Positions 28,242 to 36,555 of a DNA stretch of 64,000 nucleotides are shown one piece after another. The DNA lies in assembly GCF_003202235.1 (NCBI RefSeq), contig NZ_MASU01000002.1, forward strand, positions 124,001-188,000, written 5' to 3'. The stretch is from Prauserella flavalba. GTDB taxonomy: Bacteria > Actinomycetota > Actinomycetes > Mycobacteriales > Pseudonocardiaceae. The notes beneath the pieces were generated by a model that worked only from the letters and a program-made list of their open reading frames with translations, searched no databases and was not told the origin of the DNA. Each line of letters starts with the position of its first letter. The first letter of the stretch is position 1. Both the position numbers and the translations under genes were made by a program.

Positions 28242-28360
28242 GAAGTCCACAACAGCAGTCCGTGATCGCCCCGGCAAGATTGGTTCGCTGACAGCGGAGC
28301 CTTCGCGGCTGCTGATAACGTGCGTTCGCAGAAATCGAGGCAATCGGGGGGAACCGGAAA

Positions 28361-29143
28361 ATGGCGCATTCGTTCTCGCTGTCACTGGTGGCGGTCGACA
28401 TGCTGCTCGAGCACCTCAAGCTGGGCAAGGCGCCGTTCCCGTTCCAGATCCCCCACATGGGCACCACCCACACGCAGCGAGCCCAGGTCAGGGAGGCGGT
28501 GTTCCGTGACCTGGAGAGCCGTGACCTGTTCAGCCGCGGTCGCGTCGACGCCGACGCCCAGCTCGCGCTGGAGACGTTCGTGAAGGCTCCGCTGGCGGTC
28601 GCGGCGGCGGCGCAGCTGAAGAAGGACGACAAGCTGTTCGCGAGGGCGGCGTCGGACGGCCAGTTCGCGGTGGTCGTGAGGCAGGACGGCAACCTGCTGG
28701 TGTTCGATGAGGTCAGGCCCACGAACTTCGTCTCGGCGATCGTCGACCTCCTGCCCCTGACGCCCGCGGCCGCGGGCCAGTCGGTGACGGTCGCGAAACC
28801 CGCACCGCGCCGGAAGCCCAGGCACGGAGCGCCCGACGAGGGTGGCTACGACCCGTTCGCGGGCGTGGCCCCGCCGCGTTCGCACTCGGCGTCGCAGGAA
28901 CGCGCGGTGGCGAGGCTGTTCGAGAAGCCGAAGGAGGGGATCGGCCAGTTCGCGGCTTTCGTGCGCGGCAGGGACGGCAAGGAGGTCAGCCTCGGCCCGA
29001 TCGCGTGGTTCGACACCGAGGACGGCCGGTACTTCTGCACGCAGCGCGCGGCCGAGGACGGCCAGCAATGGCTGACCTACGCGCCGGGCGACAACGCCCG
29101 CATCGCGCAGCAACTGTATGCCCAGCTAGAGGGCTATCTGTAG
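28361..29143 (+). CDS. ESX-associated chaperone, EspG family
   Basis: A 260-residue EspG-like protein. In mycobacteria EspG proteins bind PE-PPE heterodimers in the cytoplasm and deliver them to type VII secretion systems. MAHSFSLSLVAVDMLLEHLKL resembles the family N-terminus; a KPAPRRKPRHGAPDEGG linker divides two domains (about 1-145 and 185-260), and the second carries RYFCTQRAAEDGQQWLTYAP. ATG at 28361 with GGGGGG about 10 bases upstream. It leads a four-gene module (EspG, small helical protein, DUF3558 lipoprotein, PPE-like protein), which supports the assignment. No EccC or other secretion machinery is in the window. Confidence 0.8.
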   Translation: MAHSFSLSLVAVDMLLEHLKLGKAPFPFQIPHMGTTHTQRAQVREAVFRDLESRDLFSRGRVDADAQLALETFVKAPLAVAAAAQLKKDDKLFARAASDGQFAVVVRQDGNLLVFDEVRPTNFVSAIVDLLPLTPAAAGQSVTVAKPAPRRKPRHGAPDEGGYDPFAGVAPPRSHSASQERAVARLFEKPKEGIGQFAAFVRGRDGKEVSLGPIAWFDTEDGRYFCTQRAAEDGQQWLTYAPGDNARIAQQLYAQLEGYL

Positions 29144-29276
29144 CCGAAGTGGAACCAGACGTGGCCCCGGCCGCGTCATACCGCGGTCGTGGAGAGGATT
29201 CTGTGAACGCCCGTCGCGGTGAGTACCCGGCTTGTAAACTGCCGTCGGACGACACAGGCGAGGATGTGGGGTAACG

Positions 29277-29741
29277 ATGCCGATCGCATGGGATTCGGGG
29301 GAGGCGCCGGACACCAGCGCGTGGGGCGCTGCCATCGGCAAAGCGGTGTCTGCGGTCGACTCGCGCGCCATCGAGTCGACAAAGGCCGAGACGGAGAAGT
29401 TGCTCAGCGCAGCCAGGTCCGGCGGCTTCCGGATCAGCGAGGAAGGCGTCAAGCCGCTTCGCGACAGCCTGACGCAGATGCGGGACCGGCTCGATGAGCT
29501 GACGCAGAGAACCACTCAGTACCTGGGACAGGCGCCGAAGCTCGGCAGTCACGAGTACGGCGAAACCGTTGCGGCGCACGACCAGAAGGGTGGCGCCAAC
29601 GAACTCGGCTCGGCTGCCGTGGTACTTGACCAACTGCGAGAGGTCCTTCGGGACGCCGATGAGGCACTCGCGCGCGCTGCCGGTATCTACAAGGAGAACG
29701 AGAGCGCGACGACCGGCAGCCTCGGGCCGGTGCAGGCCTGA
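29277..29741 (+). CDS. Small helical protein, putative PE-like type VII substrate partner
   Basis: A 154-residue, mostly helical protein with no signal peptide, TM or cysteine. It starts MPIAWDSGEAPDTSAWGAAI; the middle predicts two long helices (about 25-75 and 100-142) with a helix-breaking KLGSHEYGE between. Near the C-terminus the sequence IYKENE fits the YxxxD/E export signal that follows a helical hairpin in type VII substrates. It lies between espG and the PPE-like gene, the position of a PE partner. Start ATG at 29277 after GGGG. The PE assignment is inference from size, helicity, signal and context. Confidence 0.6.
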   Translation: MPIAWDSGEAPDTSAWGAAIGKAVSAVDSRAIESTKAETEKLLSAARSGGFRISEEGVKPLRDSLTQMRDRLDELTQRTTQYLGQAPKLGSHEYGETVAAHDQKGGANELGSAAVVLDQLREVLRDADEALARAAGIYKENESATTGSLGPVQA

Positions 29742-29744
29742 GCG

Positions 29745-30320
29745 ATGGGAAACTCAGTGATCCGCCCGTTCGCCTTGCTCGCGTCCGGAGCTGCCCTGCT
29801 TTTGCTGACCGCATGTTCGAGCGACGAGCCTGGCTCGGCTGAGCCCATGAGCGAGACGCCCACGAGTCAGCCGCAGAGCTCGAGTTCGCCGTCCACGTCG
29901 AGGCAGAGTGATGACGGCGCGTCGGCGTCTTCGCTCGACCCCTGCACGCTGTTGACCAAGGACGACATCTCGTCGTTCGCCACCTTCGAGGATGCTAAAG
30001 AGACCGAGATGGGTGGCGCTCGCGGCTGCGACTTCTATCCCGTGCGAACCGATGCGAGCGATCTTCCCTCGATAGGCGTGGCTGTCCGCGAAAGCCAGTC
30101 CGTGGACAGCGTTAATGACGAGGGCTTGGGAATCAACACTGGTGACCTGAACGGTCGGGACCTCGCGCAGGTGCCGACTCATGGCGGCTGCATCATCGCG
30201 ATGGCTGTCGGCGACAGCTCGCGGGTCGATGTAACGGTGACTGGTCTTGACACGCAAGAGTCGTGCGATCTCGCAAGCCAGGTGGCCGAGATCGTCGAAC
30301 CGAAACTGCCTGAGGGGTGA
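29745..30320 (+). CDS. DUF3558-type secreted lipoprotein
   Basis: A 191-residue protein with a lipoprotein signal (ALLASGAALLLLTACSS, lipobox LTAC), a Ser/Thr/Gln-rich spacer (about residues 27-62) and one DUF3558-like domain starting LDPCTLLTKDDISSF and ending ESCDLASQVAEIVEPKLP. Two conserved Cys pairs are visible. It is a single-domain relative of the lipoprotein at 2583. It starts three bases after the small helical protein and its stop is 5 bp before the PPE-like ATG, so the cassette is one transcript. Lower GC and rarer codons than its neighbours hint at a different history for this module. Function unknown. Confidence 0.8.
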   Translation: MGNSVIRPFALLASGAALLLLTACSSDEPGSAEPMSETPTSQPQSSSSPSTSRQSDDGASASSLDPCTLLTKDDISSFATFEDAKETEMGGARGCDFYPVRTDASDLPSIGVAVRESQSVDSVNDEGLGINTGDLNGRDLAQVPTHGGCIIAMAVGDSSRVDVTVTGLDTQESCDLASQVAEIVEPKLPEG

Positions 30321-30325
30321 GCACC

Positions 30326-31789
30326 ATGACCAGTGCGCGCACGCTCACAGACGAGGAGATCTACCAGTTATCCCCGTCGCAGCGGGAGGAGTACTTCCGC
30401 CAGCGCGCCGAGGCTGGCGTCGACGACGGTGGCATCACCGGTTGGATCAACCGAATGGTGGCCCAGGGTAGGGCCGGTATGGAGGCACAGGAGGCCGGAA
30501 ACCAGCGAGTCCGGGACCTGTCCTCCGGTGACGTGCGATATGTCGAGGGGTTGCAGCCGTCGCCAGCTGACTACCAGGGCCACGACCACAGCTCCATGTC
30601 GGGTTACCTGGCGAACAACCTGGATCCCCAGGAAGTTGTGAACATTTCCGACGCGTATCACGAACTGCACACCGCGTTCAATGAGTTCGCGACTCAGCTG
30701 AAAGAGGCAGTCGGCAAGTCACAACATGAGTGGGAGGGCGCGGCCGCAGACCAGGCGTACGGGTATTTCCAGAGCCTCAGTACCTGGGCCGACGGTAACT
30801 CCCAGAACGCTCAGCTCGCCTCCGAGGTCATGTACCAGCAGTCCGAGGCGGCGACCACTGCCAAGAACAGCATGCCCGAAGAGGTTCCCTTCAACTGGGA
30901 AACCGAGATGCAGCGCTGGGGCAGCAACCCGTTCAACATCGTCTCCAACATGAACGAGACGTTCGAGACCTACCAGCGCAGCCAGGAGGCCCATTCCGAG
31001 GCCGCGCGGGTGATGACCCAGTACGACAACGACCTCTACACCGCAGCCTCGAAGCAGCCCGTGTTCGCCGAGCCGCCGAAGTTCGGCACCGGCACCGGCG
31101 AGGGCACCGGCCTCAAGCCTCCCGGTACCGGCATCAGCATGCCCGGTAACGGCGGCACCGAGGCGTCCGGTTACAGCGGCGGCTCGATTCCCGGCGGCAG
31201 CACCGTGCCGGGCGGCAGCGGTGGCGGCAGCTACGGCGGTGGTGGCGGCTCCGTGCCCGGCGGCGGCTACTCCTCGACGCCGGCGCCGTTGCCCGGCAGC
31301 TACACCGGTAGCACCCCGGGTACCACTCCGTCCGGCTACCGGCCGCCAACCACGAACCGGCCCCGGATTCCCACCGGGAACAACAACAGCAACTTCAACA
31401 ACATGGGCCCCATGCCGATCGGTCCGATGGGCGGCGGCAGCGGTTACGGCGCGGGCGGGTCCGACTACGCCAGCAAGCTGGGCCGCGGCGGGGCCGGTGG
31501 CTTCGGCCCCGGCGGCAGCGCGGGTGCCGGTGGGGCTCCGGGCGCCGGAGCCGCGTCCGGTGCCGCCAAGCCCGGCATGGGTCCGATGGGCGGCGGTGCC
31601 GCCGCGCCCGGCGCCGCAGCGGCGGCGGGCCGGGGTGGCATGGGTGCCGCGGGCATGGGCGCCGGAGCCGGCCGTGGCCAGGGCAGCGAGGACGCCGAGC
31701 ACCAGCGGCCCACCTACCTCGTCGAGGGCGACCCTGACGAGGTGTTCGGCACCGACCAGCGCACGGCACCGCCCGTCATCGGCGAATAA
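30326..31789 (+). CDS. PPE/WXG100-like protein with long Gly-Pro-rich tail
   Basis: A 487-residue protein. The N-terminal half (to about residue 240) is helical; SQHEWEGAAADQAYGYFQSL near residue 135 has the W-x-G turn and spacing expected of the WXG100/PPE helical hairpin. The rest is a low-complexity region rich in Gly, Pro and Ser (GGSIPGG, GGGSYGGGGG, PGAGAASGAAKPGMGPM), ending in an acidic tail, VEGDPDEVFGTDQRTAPPVIGE. No signal peptide, so export would be by a type VII system. The ATG at 30326 has GAGGGG eight bases upstream and is preferred over a GTG at 30317 that overlaps the previous stop. Partner of the EspG-like protein by context. Confidence 0.72.
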   Translation: MTSARTLTDEEIYQLSPSQREEYFRQRAEAGVDDGGITGWINRMVAQGRAGMEAQEAGNQRVRDLSSGDVRYVEGLQPSPADYQGHDHSSMSGYLANNLDPQEVVNISDAYHELHTAFNEFATQLKEAVGKSQHEWEGAAADQAYGYFQSLSTWADGNSQNAQLASEVMYQQSEAATTAKNSMPEEVPFNWETEMQRWGSNPFNIVSNMNETFETYQRSQEAHSEAARVMTQYDNDLYTAASKQPVFAEPPKFGTGTGEGTGLKPPGTGISMPGNGGTEASGYSGGSIPGGSTVPGGSGGGSYGGGGGSVPGGGYSSTPAPLPGSYTGSTPGTTPSGYRPPTTNRPRIPTGNNNSNFNNMGPMPIGPMGGGSGYGAGGSDYASKLGRGGAGGFGPGGSAGAGGAPGAGAASGAAKPGMGPMGGGAAAPGAAAAAGRGGMGAAGMGAGAGRGQGSEDAEHQRPTYLVEGDPDEVFGTDQRTAPPVIGE

Positions 31790-31801
31790 GGCACAGCGAA
31801 C

Positions 31802-31829
31802 GGCCCCGGGCACGAAGCTCGGGGCCTTT
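31802..31829. terminator. Bidirectional terminator between PPE-like gene and glfT1
   Basis: A 10-base stem (GGCCCCGGGC at 31802-31811, paired with 31817-31826, one G-T wobble) with an ACGAA loop is followed by TTT. It lies 13 bp after the PPE-like stop and 12 bp before the convergent glfT1 stop. Confidence 0.75.
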
Positions 31830-31841
31830 CCACGTCAGTCG

Positions 31842-32738
31842 TCAGTAGCGGAAGAAGCGTTCCCTGCGGCCCTGGCGGACCAGTCGCAGCCACTGCGCGA
31901 ACGCCTTCGGGTCCCGCTTCACCCCCACGAAGTACAGGCCGAAGCGCAGGACCTCCAGCGCACCGATCTTGCGCATTCCCGGCTGCGACAGCAGGTAGCC
32001 CCTGTTGCGGTAGGTGTAGTACCGCTTGACGTCGTTCTCCGGGTCCTGCGCGTGGAACCGGCCGCCCAGCATCGGCTTGAACTCGTCGGAGCCGTTGGGA
32101 TGCAGGTAAGCCGTGCGCAGCGACGTGCCGAACGGCAGGCCCGAGCGCACGAGCCTGCGGTGCAGCTCCACCTCGTCGCCGCGGAAGAACAGCCGCAGGT
32201 CGGGCACGCCCGTGACCTCCAGCGTCGATGCGCGGAACAGCGCACCGTTCATGAGCGAGGCGATGCCCGGAAGGAAGTCGGTGCCCAGCTCGGCCGACGA
32301 GCGCTTCCACGTGAGCCCCCTGCGGAGGGGGAACGCGAGCCGCTCGGGGGCGTCGATGTTGACCACCATCGGCGAGACCTCGGCGAGGTCGCGCTGCCGG
32401 GCCTCGTCGAGCAGCACCTGCAGCACGTGTTCGTCTGCGGGCCTGCCGTCGTCGTCGGCCAGCCACACCCACTCCGCGCCCAGCGCGAGCGCGTGCAGCA
32501 TCCCCAGCGCGAAGCCGCCAGCGCCGCCCAGGTTGCGGTGTGACGGCAGGTAGGTGGCGGGCAGCGAGTACGCCTCCACCACGTCGCGTGCGGGCTTGTC
32601 GGGGCCGTTGTCGACCACGATCAGGTGGTCGACGGGCCGTGTCTGCGCCTCGATCACCTTCAGCGACTCGGCCAGCAGCTCCCGCCGGTGGCGGGTGACC
32701 ACCACGGCGACGACGGCGCCCTCCGGCAACGGCTCCAT
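31842..32738 (-). CDS. glfT1: Galactofuranosyltransferase GlfT1 (galactan-initiating)
   Basis: Adds the first galactofuranose residues to the decaprenyl-PP-GlcNAc-Rha linker. A 298-residue GT2-family GT-A protein: VVAVVVTRHRRELLAESL, LIVVDNGPD, the RNLGGAGGFALGM region, the metal-binding WLADDDGRPAD (about residue 95) and a catalytic-region FFRGDEVELHRRL (about residue 205). Shorter than GlfT2 and without its extra domains, as expected. The order wzm-wzt-glfT1 resembles mycobacteria, where glfT1 lies between the two transporter genes. The ATG at 32738 has AGGTGG five bases upstream; a GTG at 32747 is an alternative. It starts 11 bp after the wzt stop. Confidence 0.92.
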   Translation of the reverse strand: MEPLPEGAVVAVVVTRHRRELLAESLKVIEAQTRPVDHLIVVDNGPDKPARDVVEAYSLPATYLPSHRNLGGAGGFALGMLHALALGAEWVWLADDDGRPADEHVLQVLLDEARQRDLAEVSPMVVNIDAPERLAFPLRRGLTWKRSSAELGTDFLPGIASLMNGALFRASTLEVTGVPDLRLFFRGDEVELHRRLVRSGLPFGTSLRTAYLHPNGSDEFKPMLGGRFHAQDPENDVKRYYTYRNRGYLLSQPGMRKIGALEVLRFGLYFVGVKRDPKAFAQWLRLVRQGRRERFFRY

Positions 32739-32748
32739 GGCTGCCACC

Positions 32749-33567
32749 TCAGTCGCCGCTCAGCGCCGGTGCGTCTTCGAGCCGGTCCAGCGTCTCCTGG
32801 CTGACGTTGTGGAAGGGATCCCTGCCCTTGTACGCCGTGAGCACCTCGCGCAGCCCGCCCTGCATCTTCATCCGGCCCTCGTCCATCCAGATGGCCGAGG
32901 TGCACAGCTCCAGCAGCAGATCGTCCTGGTGGGACGCGAACACCAGCAGACCCGAGCGCTTCACCAGGTCGACGAGCCGGTCGCGCGCCTTGTTGAGGAA
33001 CGCGGCGTCGACGGCGCCGATGCCTTCGTCCAGCAGCAGGATCTCCGGGTCGATCGACGTCACCACGCCCAGCGCCAGCCGCACCCGCATACCGGTCGAG
33101 TAGGTGCGAAGCGGCATCGAGAGGTAGTCGCCGAGCTCGGTGAAGTCGGCGATGTCGTCGACGCGCTTCTCCATCTGCTTGCGCGTCATGCCCAGGTACA
33201 GGCCACGGATCATGATGTTCTCGTAGCCCGAGATCTCCTGGTCCATGCCGACGCCGAGGTCGAAGACCGGCGCCACGCGGCCGTTGACGCGGGCGGAGCC
33301 GCGCGTGGGCTCGTAGATGCCGGAGAGCAGCCGCAGCAGGGTCGACTTGCCCGCACCGTTGTGGCCGACGAGGCCGATGCGGTCGCCGCTCTTGACCGAC
33401 AGCGTGATGTCGTGCAGCGCCTCGATGATGGGCACCTTGCTGTCGGTGCCGATCTTGCCGCCCACCTTGCCCAGCACGCGCTTCTTCAGCGAGCGGGTCT
33501 TCGCGTCGAAGATCGGGAAGTCGACCGACGCGTTCCAGACGTCAATGCTGATCATCTTTGTCGTCAC
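32749..33567 (-). CDS. wzt: Galactan ABC exporter, ATPase subunit (Wzt type)
   Basis: ATPase of the ABC exporter that flips the lipid-linked galactan across the membrane. Of 272 residues, matching the short mycobacterial type without a C-terminal sugar-binding domain. Walker A is GLVGHNGAGKSTLLRLLSG (about residues 63-81), signature YSTGMRVRLALG, Walker B ILLLDEGIGAVD, H-loop SHQDD. The N-terminal helical segment TRSLKKRVLGKVGGKIG is typical of polysaccharide exporters. GTG at 33567 overlaps the wzm stop by 4 bp (GTGA); an internal ATG at 33555 is an alternative. Works with wzm and next to glfT1. Confidence 0.94.
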   Translation of the reverse strand: MTTKMISIDVWNASVDFPIFDAKTRSLKKRVLGKVGGKIGTDSKVPIIEALHDITLSVKSGDRIGLVGHNGAGKSTLLRLLSGIYEPTRGSARVNGRVAPVFDLGVGMDQEISGYENIMIRGLYLGMTRKQMEKRVDDIADFTELGDYLSMPLRTYSTGMRVRLALGVVTSIDPEILLLDEGIGAVDAAFLNKARDRLVDLVKRSGLLVFASHQDDLLLELCTSAIWMDEGRMKMQGGLREVLTAYKGRDPFHNVSQETLDRLEDAPALSGD

Positions 33568-34454
33568 ACCCAATACGAGACGCGAGCACGGTAGTTGCGC
33601 ATCACCAGCAGCGCCAGGGCCCAGCCGACGATCGTGAAGGCGCCGACCACCGCCCAGTGGTGCCAGCTCTGCTCGTTGCCGATCAGCGGCGCACGCACGA
33701 GCTGGATGAAGTGGTACAGCGGGTTCAGCTCGGCGACGAGGTCCCGCCAGCCGGCGCTCTCGCCGAACTTGTCCTTGAGGATGTCGGTGGACCACACGAT
33801 CGGCGTCATGAAGAACAGCAGGTTGATGAGGCTGGTCACGACCTGCGGGATGTCGCGGAACCGTGTGGACGCGATGCCGAACAGCAGTACCACCCAGCCC
33901 GCGTTGATCGCCACGAGCACGAAAGCCGGGATCGCGAGCAGCACGCTCCAGTTCAGACCGGGCTGTGGCACGCCGCCCTCGGTGATCGAGTAGCCGGGCG
34001 TGGTCACCGAACCCCAGAAGATCGCGATCACGAGGAAGTAGATGATCAGGTTGTGGGCGAGCATGATGCTCTGCCGCCACACCGTGCGCAGCACGTACAC
34101 CGAGAGCGGAGCGGGCAGGTGCTTGATCAGCCCCTCGTTCGCGATGAACGTGTCCGTGCCCTCCGTCAGGCACCCCAGAATGAAGTTCCAGACGATGAAG
34201 CCCGTGGTGATGTAGGGCAGGAACGTGGCGATCTCGGCGCCGAACAGCTGCGAGTACAGCAGGCCGAGACCGAGCGCGGTGATGCCCATGCTGAGCGTGA
34301 TCCACAGTGGCCCGAGCACAGAGCGGCGGTACCGCTGCTTGATGTCCTGCCAGGCGAGGTGGCCCCACAGCTCACGCTGCCGGGCGCCGTCCCTGAGATC
34401 GGCGAACGCACGGCGGAAAGTCCGACTGTCCGAAGCGGGTGGTGCCGATGTCAT
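33564..34454 (-). CDS. wzm: Galactan ABC exporter, permease subunit (Wzm type)
   Basis: A 296-residue ABC-2 type permease with six TM segments forming the channel for lipid-linked galactan. LWGHLAWQDIKQRYRRSVLG at the N-terminal cytoplasmic helix is the family signature; SVYVLRTVWRQSIMLAHN and FFMTPIVWSTDILKD are conserved later landmarks. ATG at 34454 after GGAAA is preferred; a GTG at 34496 would add 14 unlikely residues. First gene of wzm-wzt-glfT1, linked to wzt by a GTGA overlap. Upstream on the same strand, 91 bp away, is the TylF-type methyltransferase. Confidence 0.93.
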   Translation of the reverse strand: MTSAPPASDSRTFRRAFADLRDGARQRELWGHLAWQDIKQRYRRSVLGPLWITLSMGITALGLGLLYSQLFGAEIATFLPYITTGFIVWNFILGCLTEGTDTFIANEGLIKHLPAPLSVYVLRTVWRQSIMLAHNLIIYFLVIAIFWGSVTTPGYSITEGGVPQPGLNWSVLLAIPAFVLVAINAGWVVLLFGIASTRFRDIPQVVTSLINLLFFMTPIVWSTDILKDKFGESAGWRDLVAELNPLYHFIQLVRAPLIGNEQSWHHWAVVGAFTIVGWALALLVMRNYRARVSYWV

Positions 34455-34545
34455 CGTGGGCGTTTCCGTGGGGTCAACGGTGCTTGTGGCGTGCACGAGA
34501 TACGAGGGTACTGGCGCCGGATGAAGGCGATCGCGCGCGTCCGCC

Positions 34546-35334
34546 TCAACCCGTGAGGCGTACCACGACCTGGCAGTCTTCGTAGGAGTACGCCTCGTAC
34601 GCGAACTGAACGCCTGTGCGCTCGGTGTACTCGCGCCACGCCCGGTACTCGTGGTCCTGCCAGCCGGGGTAGTTGAAGAACTCGTCGAACGCGATCACGG
34701 AACCCGCCCGCAGCCGGGGGCCGACGAGGTCGAGCACGGTTTTCGCTGAACTGTAGAGGTCGCTGTCGACGTGCACGAAGTCGATCGGCCGCCCGTGCCG
34801 CTCCAGGAAGGCAGGCAGCGTGTCGGCGAAGAGGCCGACCACGAGCTGCGCGCCCGGTACGTCCGGTAGGTCCGTCCTCGCGAACGCGCCCTCGGGCATC
34901 CCGGCCAGCCACGGCTCCGGCAGGCCCTCGAAAGAGTCGAAGCCGTACACCTCGCCGCCGTCGCGGGCCTCCGCGATGAGGCGGAGGGTGTTGCCGGAGG
35001 CGACGCCGAACTCCAGCGCCAGGCCGCCCTGCGGCGCCAGCGAGACCGCGTACCGGAGCGTCTCCCACGGTTTGCGGAAGTGCCGGGCGCCGAGCAGGTG
35101 CTCGCGGGCGAAGCGGTGGCTCTCGGCTGCGGCCTCGCGATCGCCCGCGTAGACGATGTCGCGCCTGCTGCGGATCTCGAACTCGACCACGCGGTCGAGC
35201 AGGCGCGCGGTGTCCCGCCGCAGCTCGGCGACCTGTTGTTCGAGCCGCTCAAGCTTGCGCAGCTGTGGGGCCTGCGCTGCCTCGACGGCGCGCACGAGTT
35301 TCGCGCGCAGTTCGTGCCGGACCTTTCGCCGCAT
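34546..35334 (-). CDS. SAM-dependent methyltransferase, TylF/macrocin-O-methyltransferase-like, with N-terminal coiled coil
   Basis: A 262-residue protein. The N-terminal 60 residues (RKLERLEQQVAELRRDTARL) predict a coiled coil; the remainder is a class I methyltransferase of TylF type with SAM motif LALEFGVASGNTLRLIAEA (about residues 125-143), GFDSFEGLPEPWL, and the metal/catalytic region IDFVHVDSDLYSSAKTVLD (about 200-218). TylF-family enzymes methylate sugar hydroxyls. Divergent from the sialyltransferase-like gene by 97 bp, so a role in methylating the glycan made by this cluster is plausible. ATG at 35334 was chosen for its basic start MRRKVRHELRAK; an ATG at 35403 exists upstream. Confidence 0.78.
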   Translation of the reverse strand: MRRKVRHELRAKLVRAVEAAQAPQLRKLERLEQQVAELRRDTARLLDRVVEFEIRSRRDIVYAGDREAAAESHRFAREHLLGARHFRKPWETLRYAVSLAPQGGLALEFGVASGNTLRLIAEARDGGEVYGFDSFEGLPEPWLAGMPEGAFARTDLPDVPGAQLVVGLFADTLPAFLERHGRPIDFVHVDSDLYSSAKTVLDLVGPRLRAGSVIAFDEFFNYPGWQDHEYRAWREYTERTGVQFAYEAYSYEDCQVVVRLTG

Positions 35335-35431
35335 CACCGGATGATAGGCGCCCGACTGCGCCGTTCGGAGCACTCGGTAGCTGTGTGTGTACGCGTTGCG
35401 CACTGCCGGTGTGCTGATAGCTTGCGTTCAC

Positions 35432-36091
35432 ATGGAAAGGGACGTCCGGGCGCCCAGTTTGCTGCGGAGCCTGCTCGAGGCGTACGCCGACCGACCCGAT
35501 CCACGTTCGGTCGCCGTCGTGGGCAATCAGCCGCTCGCCCCGGACGAGCAGCGGGCCAAGGCCATCGACTCGTGCGACCTCGTCTTCCGCGTCAACGGCT
35601 TCGTGTGTGACGAGCGGGGCGGCCGCCCTGCGGTCGGCAGCCGGACCCACGTCGTGGTGTTCAACCGCGCGCTGCGGGCCACGAAATGGGTCTTCGACGA
35701 CTACCCCTCGCGGCTGTATCTGCTGGTGGAGCCGGGCAGGCTGCACTGGGAGCCCGAGGACATCCCGCAGTGGTGGCCCGCCGACCTGGGTTTCGTGCCC
35801 GTGTCGAACCGTGAGGTGACGTTGCCGCTGTCGGAGGCGCTCGACCTGCCGACACAGGCGGAGGGCACGTGGGCCACCACCGGCACGATGGCGGCGTGGA
35901 TCGCGCGGACCACTTTTCCCGACGCCGAACTGGTGCTCACGGGCTTCTCGTTCATCGACGATCCGAACCAGACGGCCTGGGAGCACGCGGCGGGAGATTC
36001 GTGCATCGTGGGACCGGAGCACCAGATCGCCGCCGAGGGCAGGCTGCTGGAGTCCTGGACCAGTACGGGCAACACCAAGTTCCTCCGCTGA
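35432..36091 (+). CDS. Sialyltransferase-like protein (GT29 family pattern)
   Basis: A 219-residue soluble protein. PRSVAVVGNQPLAPDEQRAK followed by IDSCDLVFRVNGF (about residues 25-55) reproduces the sialyl-motif L pattern of GT29 enzymes (VVGN then ID then RxN). TWATTGTMAAWIARTTFPD then LVLTGFSF (about 148-175) corresponds to motif S (TG near a helix, then GF), and an HA plus GPEHQ near the C-terminus supply late histidines. GT29 enzymes transfer sialic acids from CMP donors; a full CMP-nonulosonic-acid pathway follows immediately, which fits well. Start ATG 35432 has no good ribosome site; a GTG/ATG upstream is possible. Function inferred, not proven. Confidence 0.7.
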   Translation: MERDVRAPSLLRSLLEAYADRPDPRSVAVVGNQPLAPDEQRAKAIDSCDLVFRVNGFVCDERGGRPAVGSRTHVVVFNRALRATKWVFDDYPSRLYLLVEPGRLHWEPEDIPQWWPADLGFVPVSNREVTLPLSEALDLPTQAEGTWATTGTMAAWIARTTFPDAELVLTGFSFIDDPNQTAWEHAAGDSCIVGPEHQIAAEGRLLESWTSTGNTKFLR

Positions 36092-36120
36092 CCACCGAGA
36101 ACCTCGAAGGAAAACGTGCA

Positions 36121-36555
36121 GTGAACCCGTTGAGAGTGCTTCGTGAGGGCGCCGCCGCGAGGCTCGCCAGGCTCGTCGACTTCCGCATCGACGACCGCAT
36201 GCGCGGGCACGTCGAGCGCATCGAGCGGCACGCGGGCAGGCTCGCCGAGCAGGAGCGGCGCGTCGCCGACCTGGCGGCGGAGCTCGACCGGGTCCGCGGT
36301 GACCTGCGCTGGACGGCCGGCGAGGTGGAGCGCCTGATCCCGCACGTCGCCGCGCAGGAGGCCCGGCTGGAGGACCTGCGCGCCAAGATCGCGCTGACCC
36401 CGCCCGCCGACAAGCCGGAGCTCGCCGAGGCGCGTTCGCTCGTCGAGGAGGTGCAGCGCCAGCACGCCCAGGTGCGCGTGCGGCTCACCGGGATCGCGCG
36501 GTACGAGGACCGGCTGCGCAAGCTGGAGGACCGCGCGGGCGCCAGTGGCGACTGA
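36121..36555 (+). CDS. Coiled-coil protein of unknown function
   Basis: A 144-residue, highly charged, almost entirely helical protein (HVERIERHAGRLAEQERRV, AAELDRVRGDLRWTAGEVER), with long heptad-like coiled coil from about residue 20 to 140 and a short break at LTPPADKPEL. No signal peptide, TM segment or recognised domain. The GTG at 36121 follows GAAGGAAAA and is 29 bp after the GT29-like gene; its 3' end overlaps pseH by 11 bp, so it belongs to the nonulosonic-acid operon. It resembles the N-terminal coiled coil of the methyltransferase at 34546; both may interact in a glycan-assembly complex, which is speculation. Confidence 0.7.
   Translation: MNPLRVLREGAAARLARLVDFRIDDRMRGHVERIERHAGRLAEQERRVADLAAELDRVRGDLRWTAGEVERLIPHVAAQEARLEDLRAKIALTPPADKPELAEARSLVEEVQRQHAQVRVRLTGIARYEDRLRKLEDRAGASGD

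Noticed and set aside
28361-31789. Complete type VII secretion system
   Set aside because: No EccB, EccC, EccD, EccE or MycP gene is present; only substrate and chaperone-like genes are seen.
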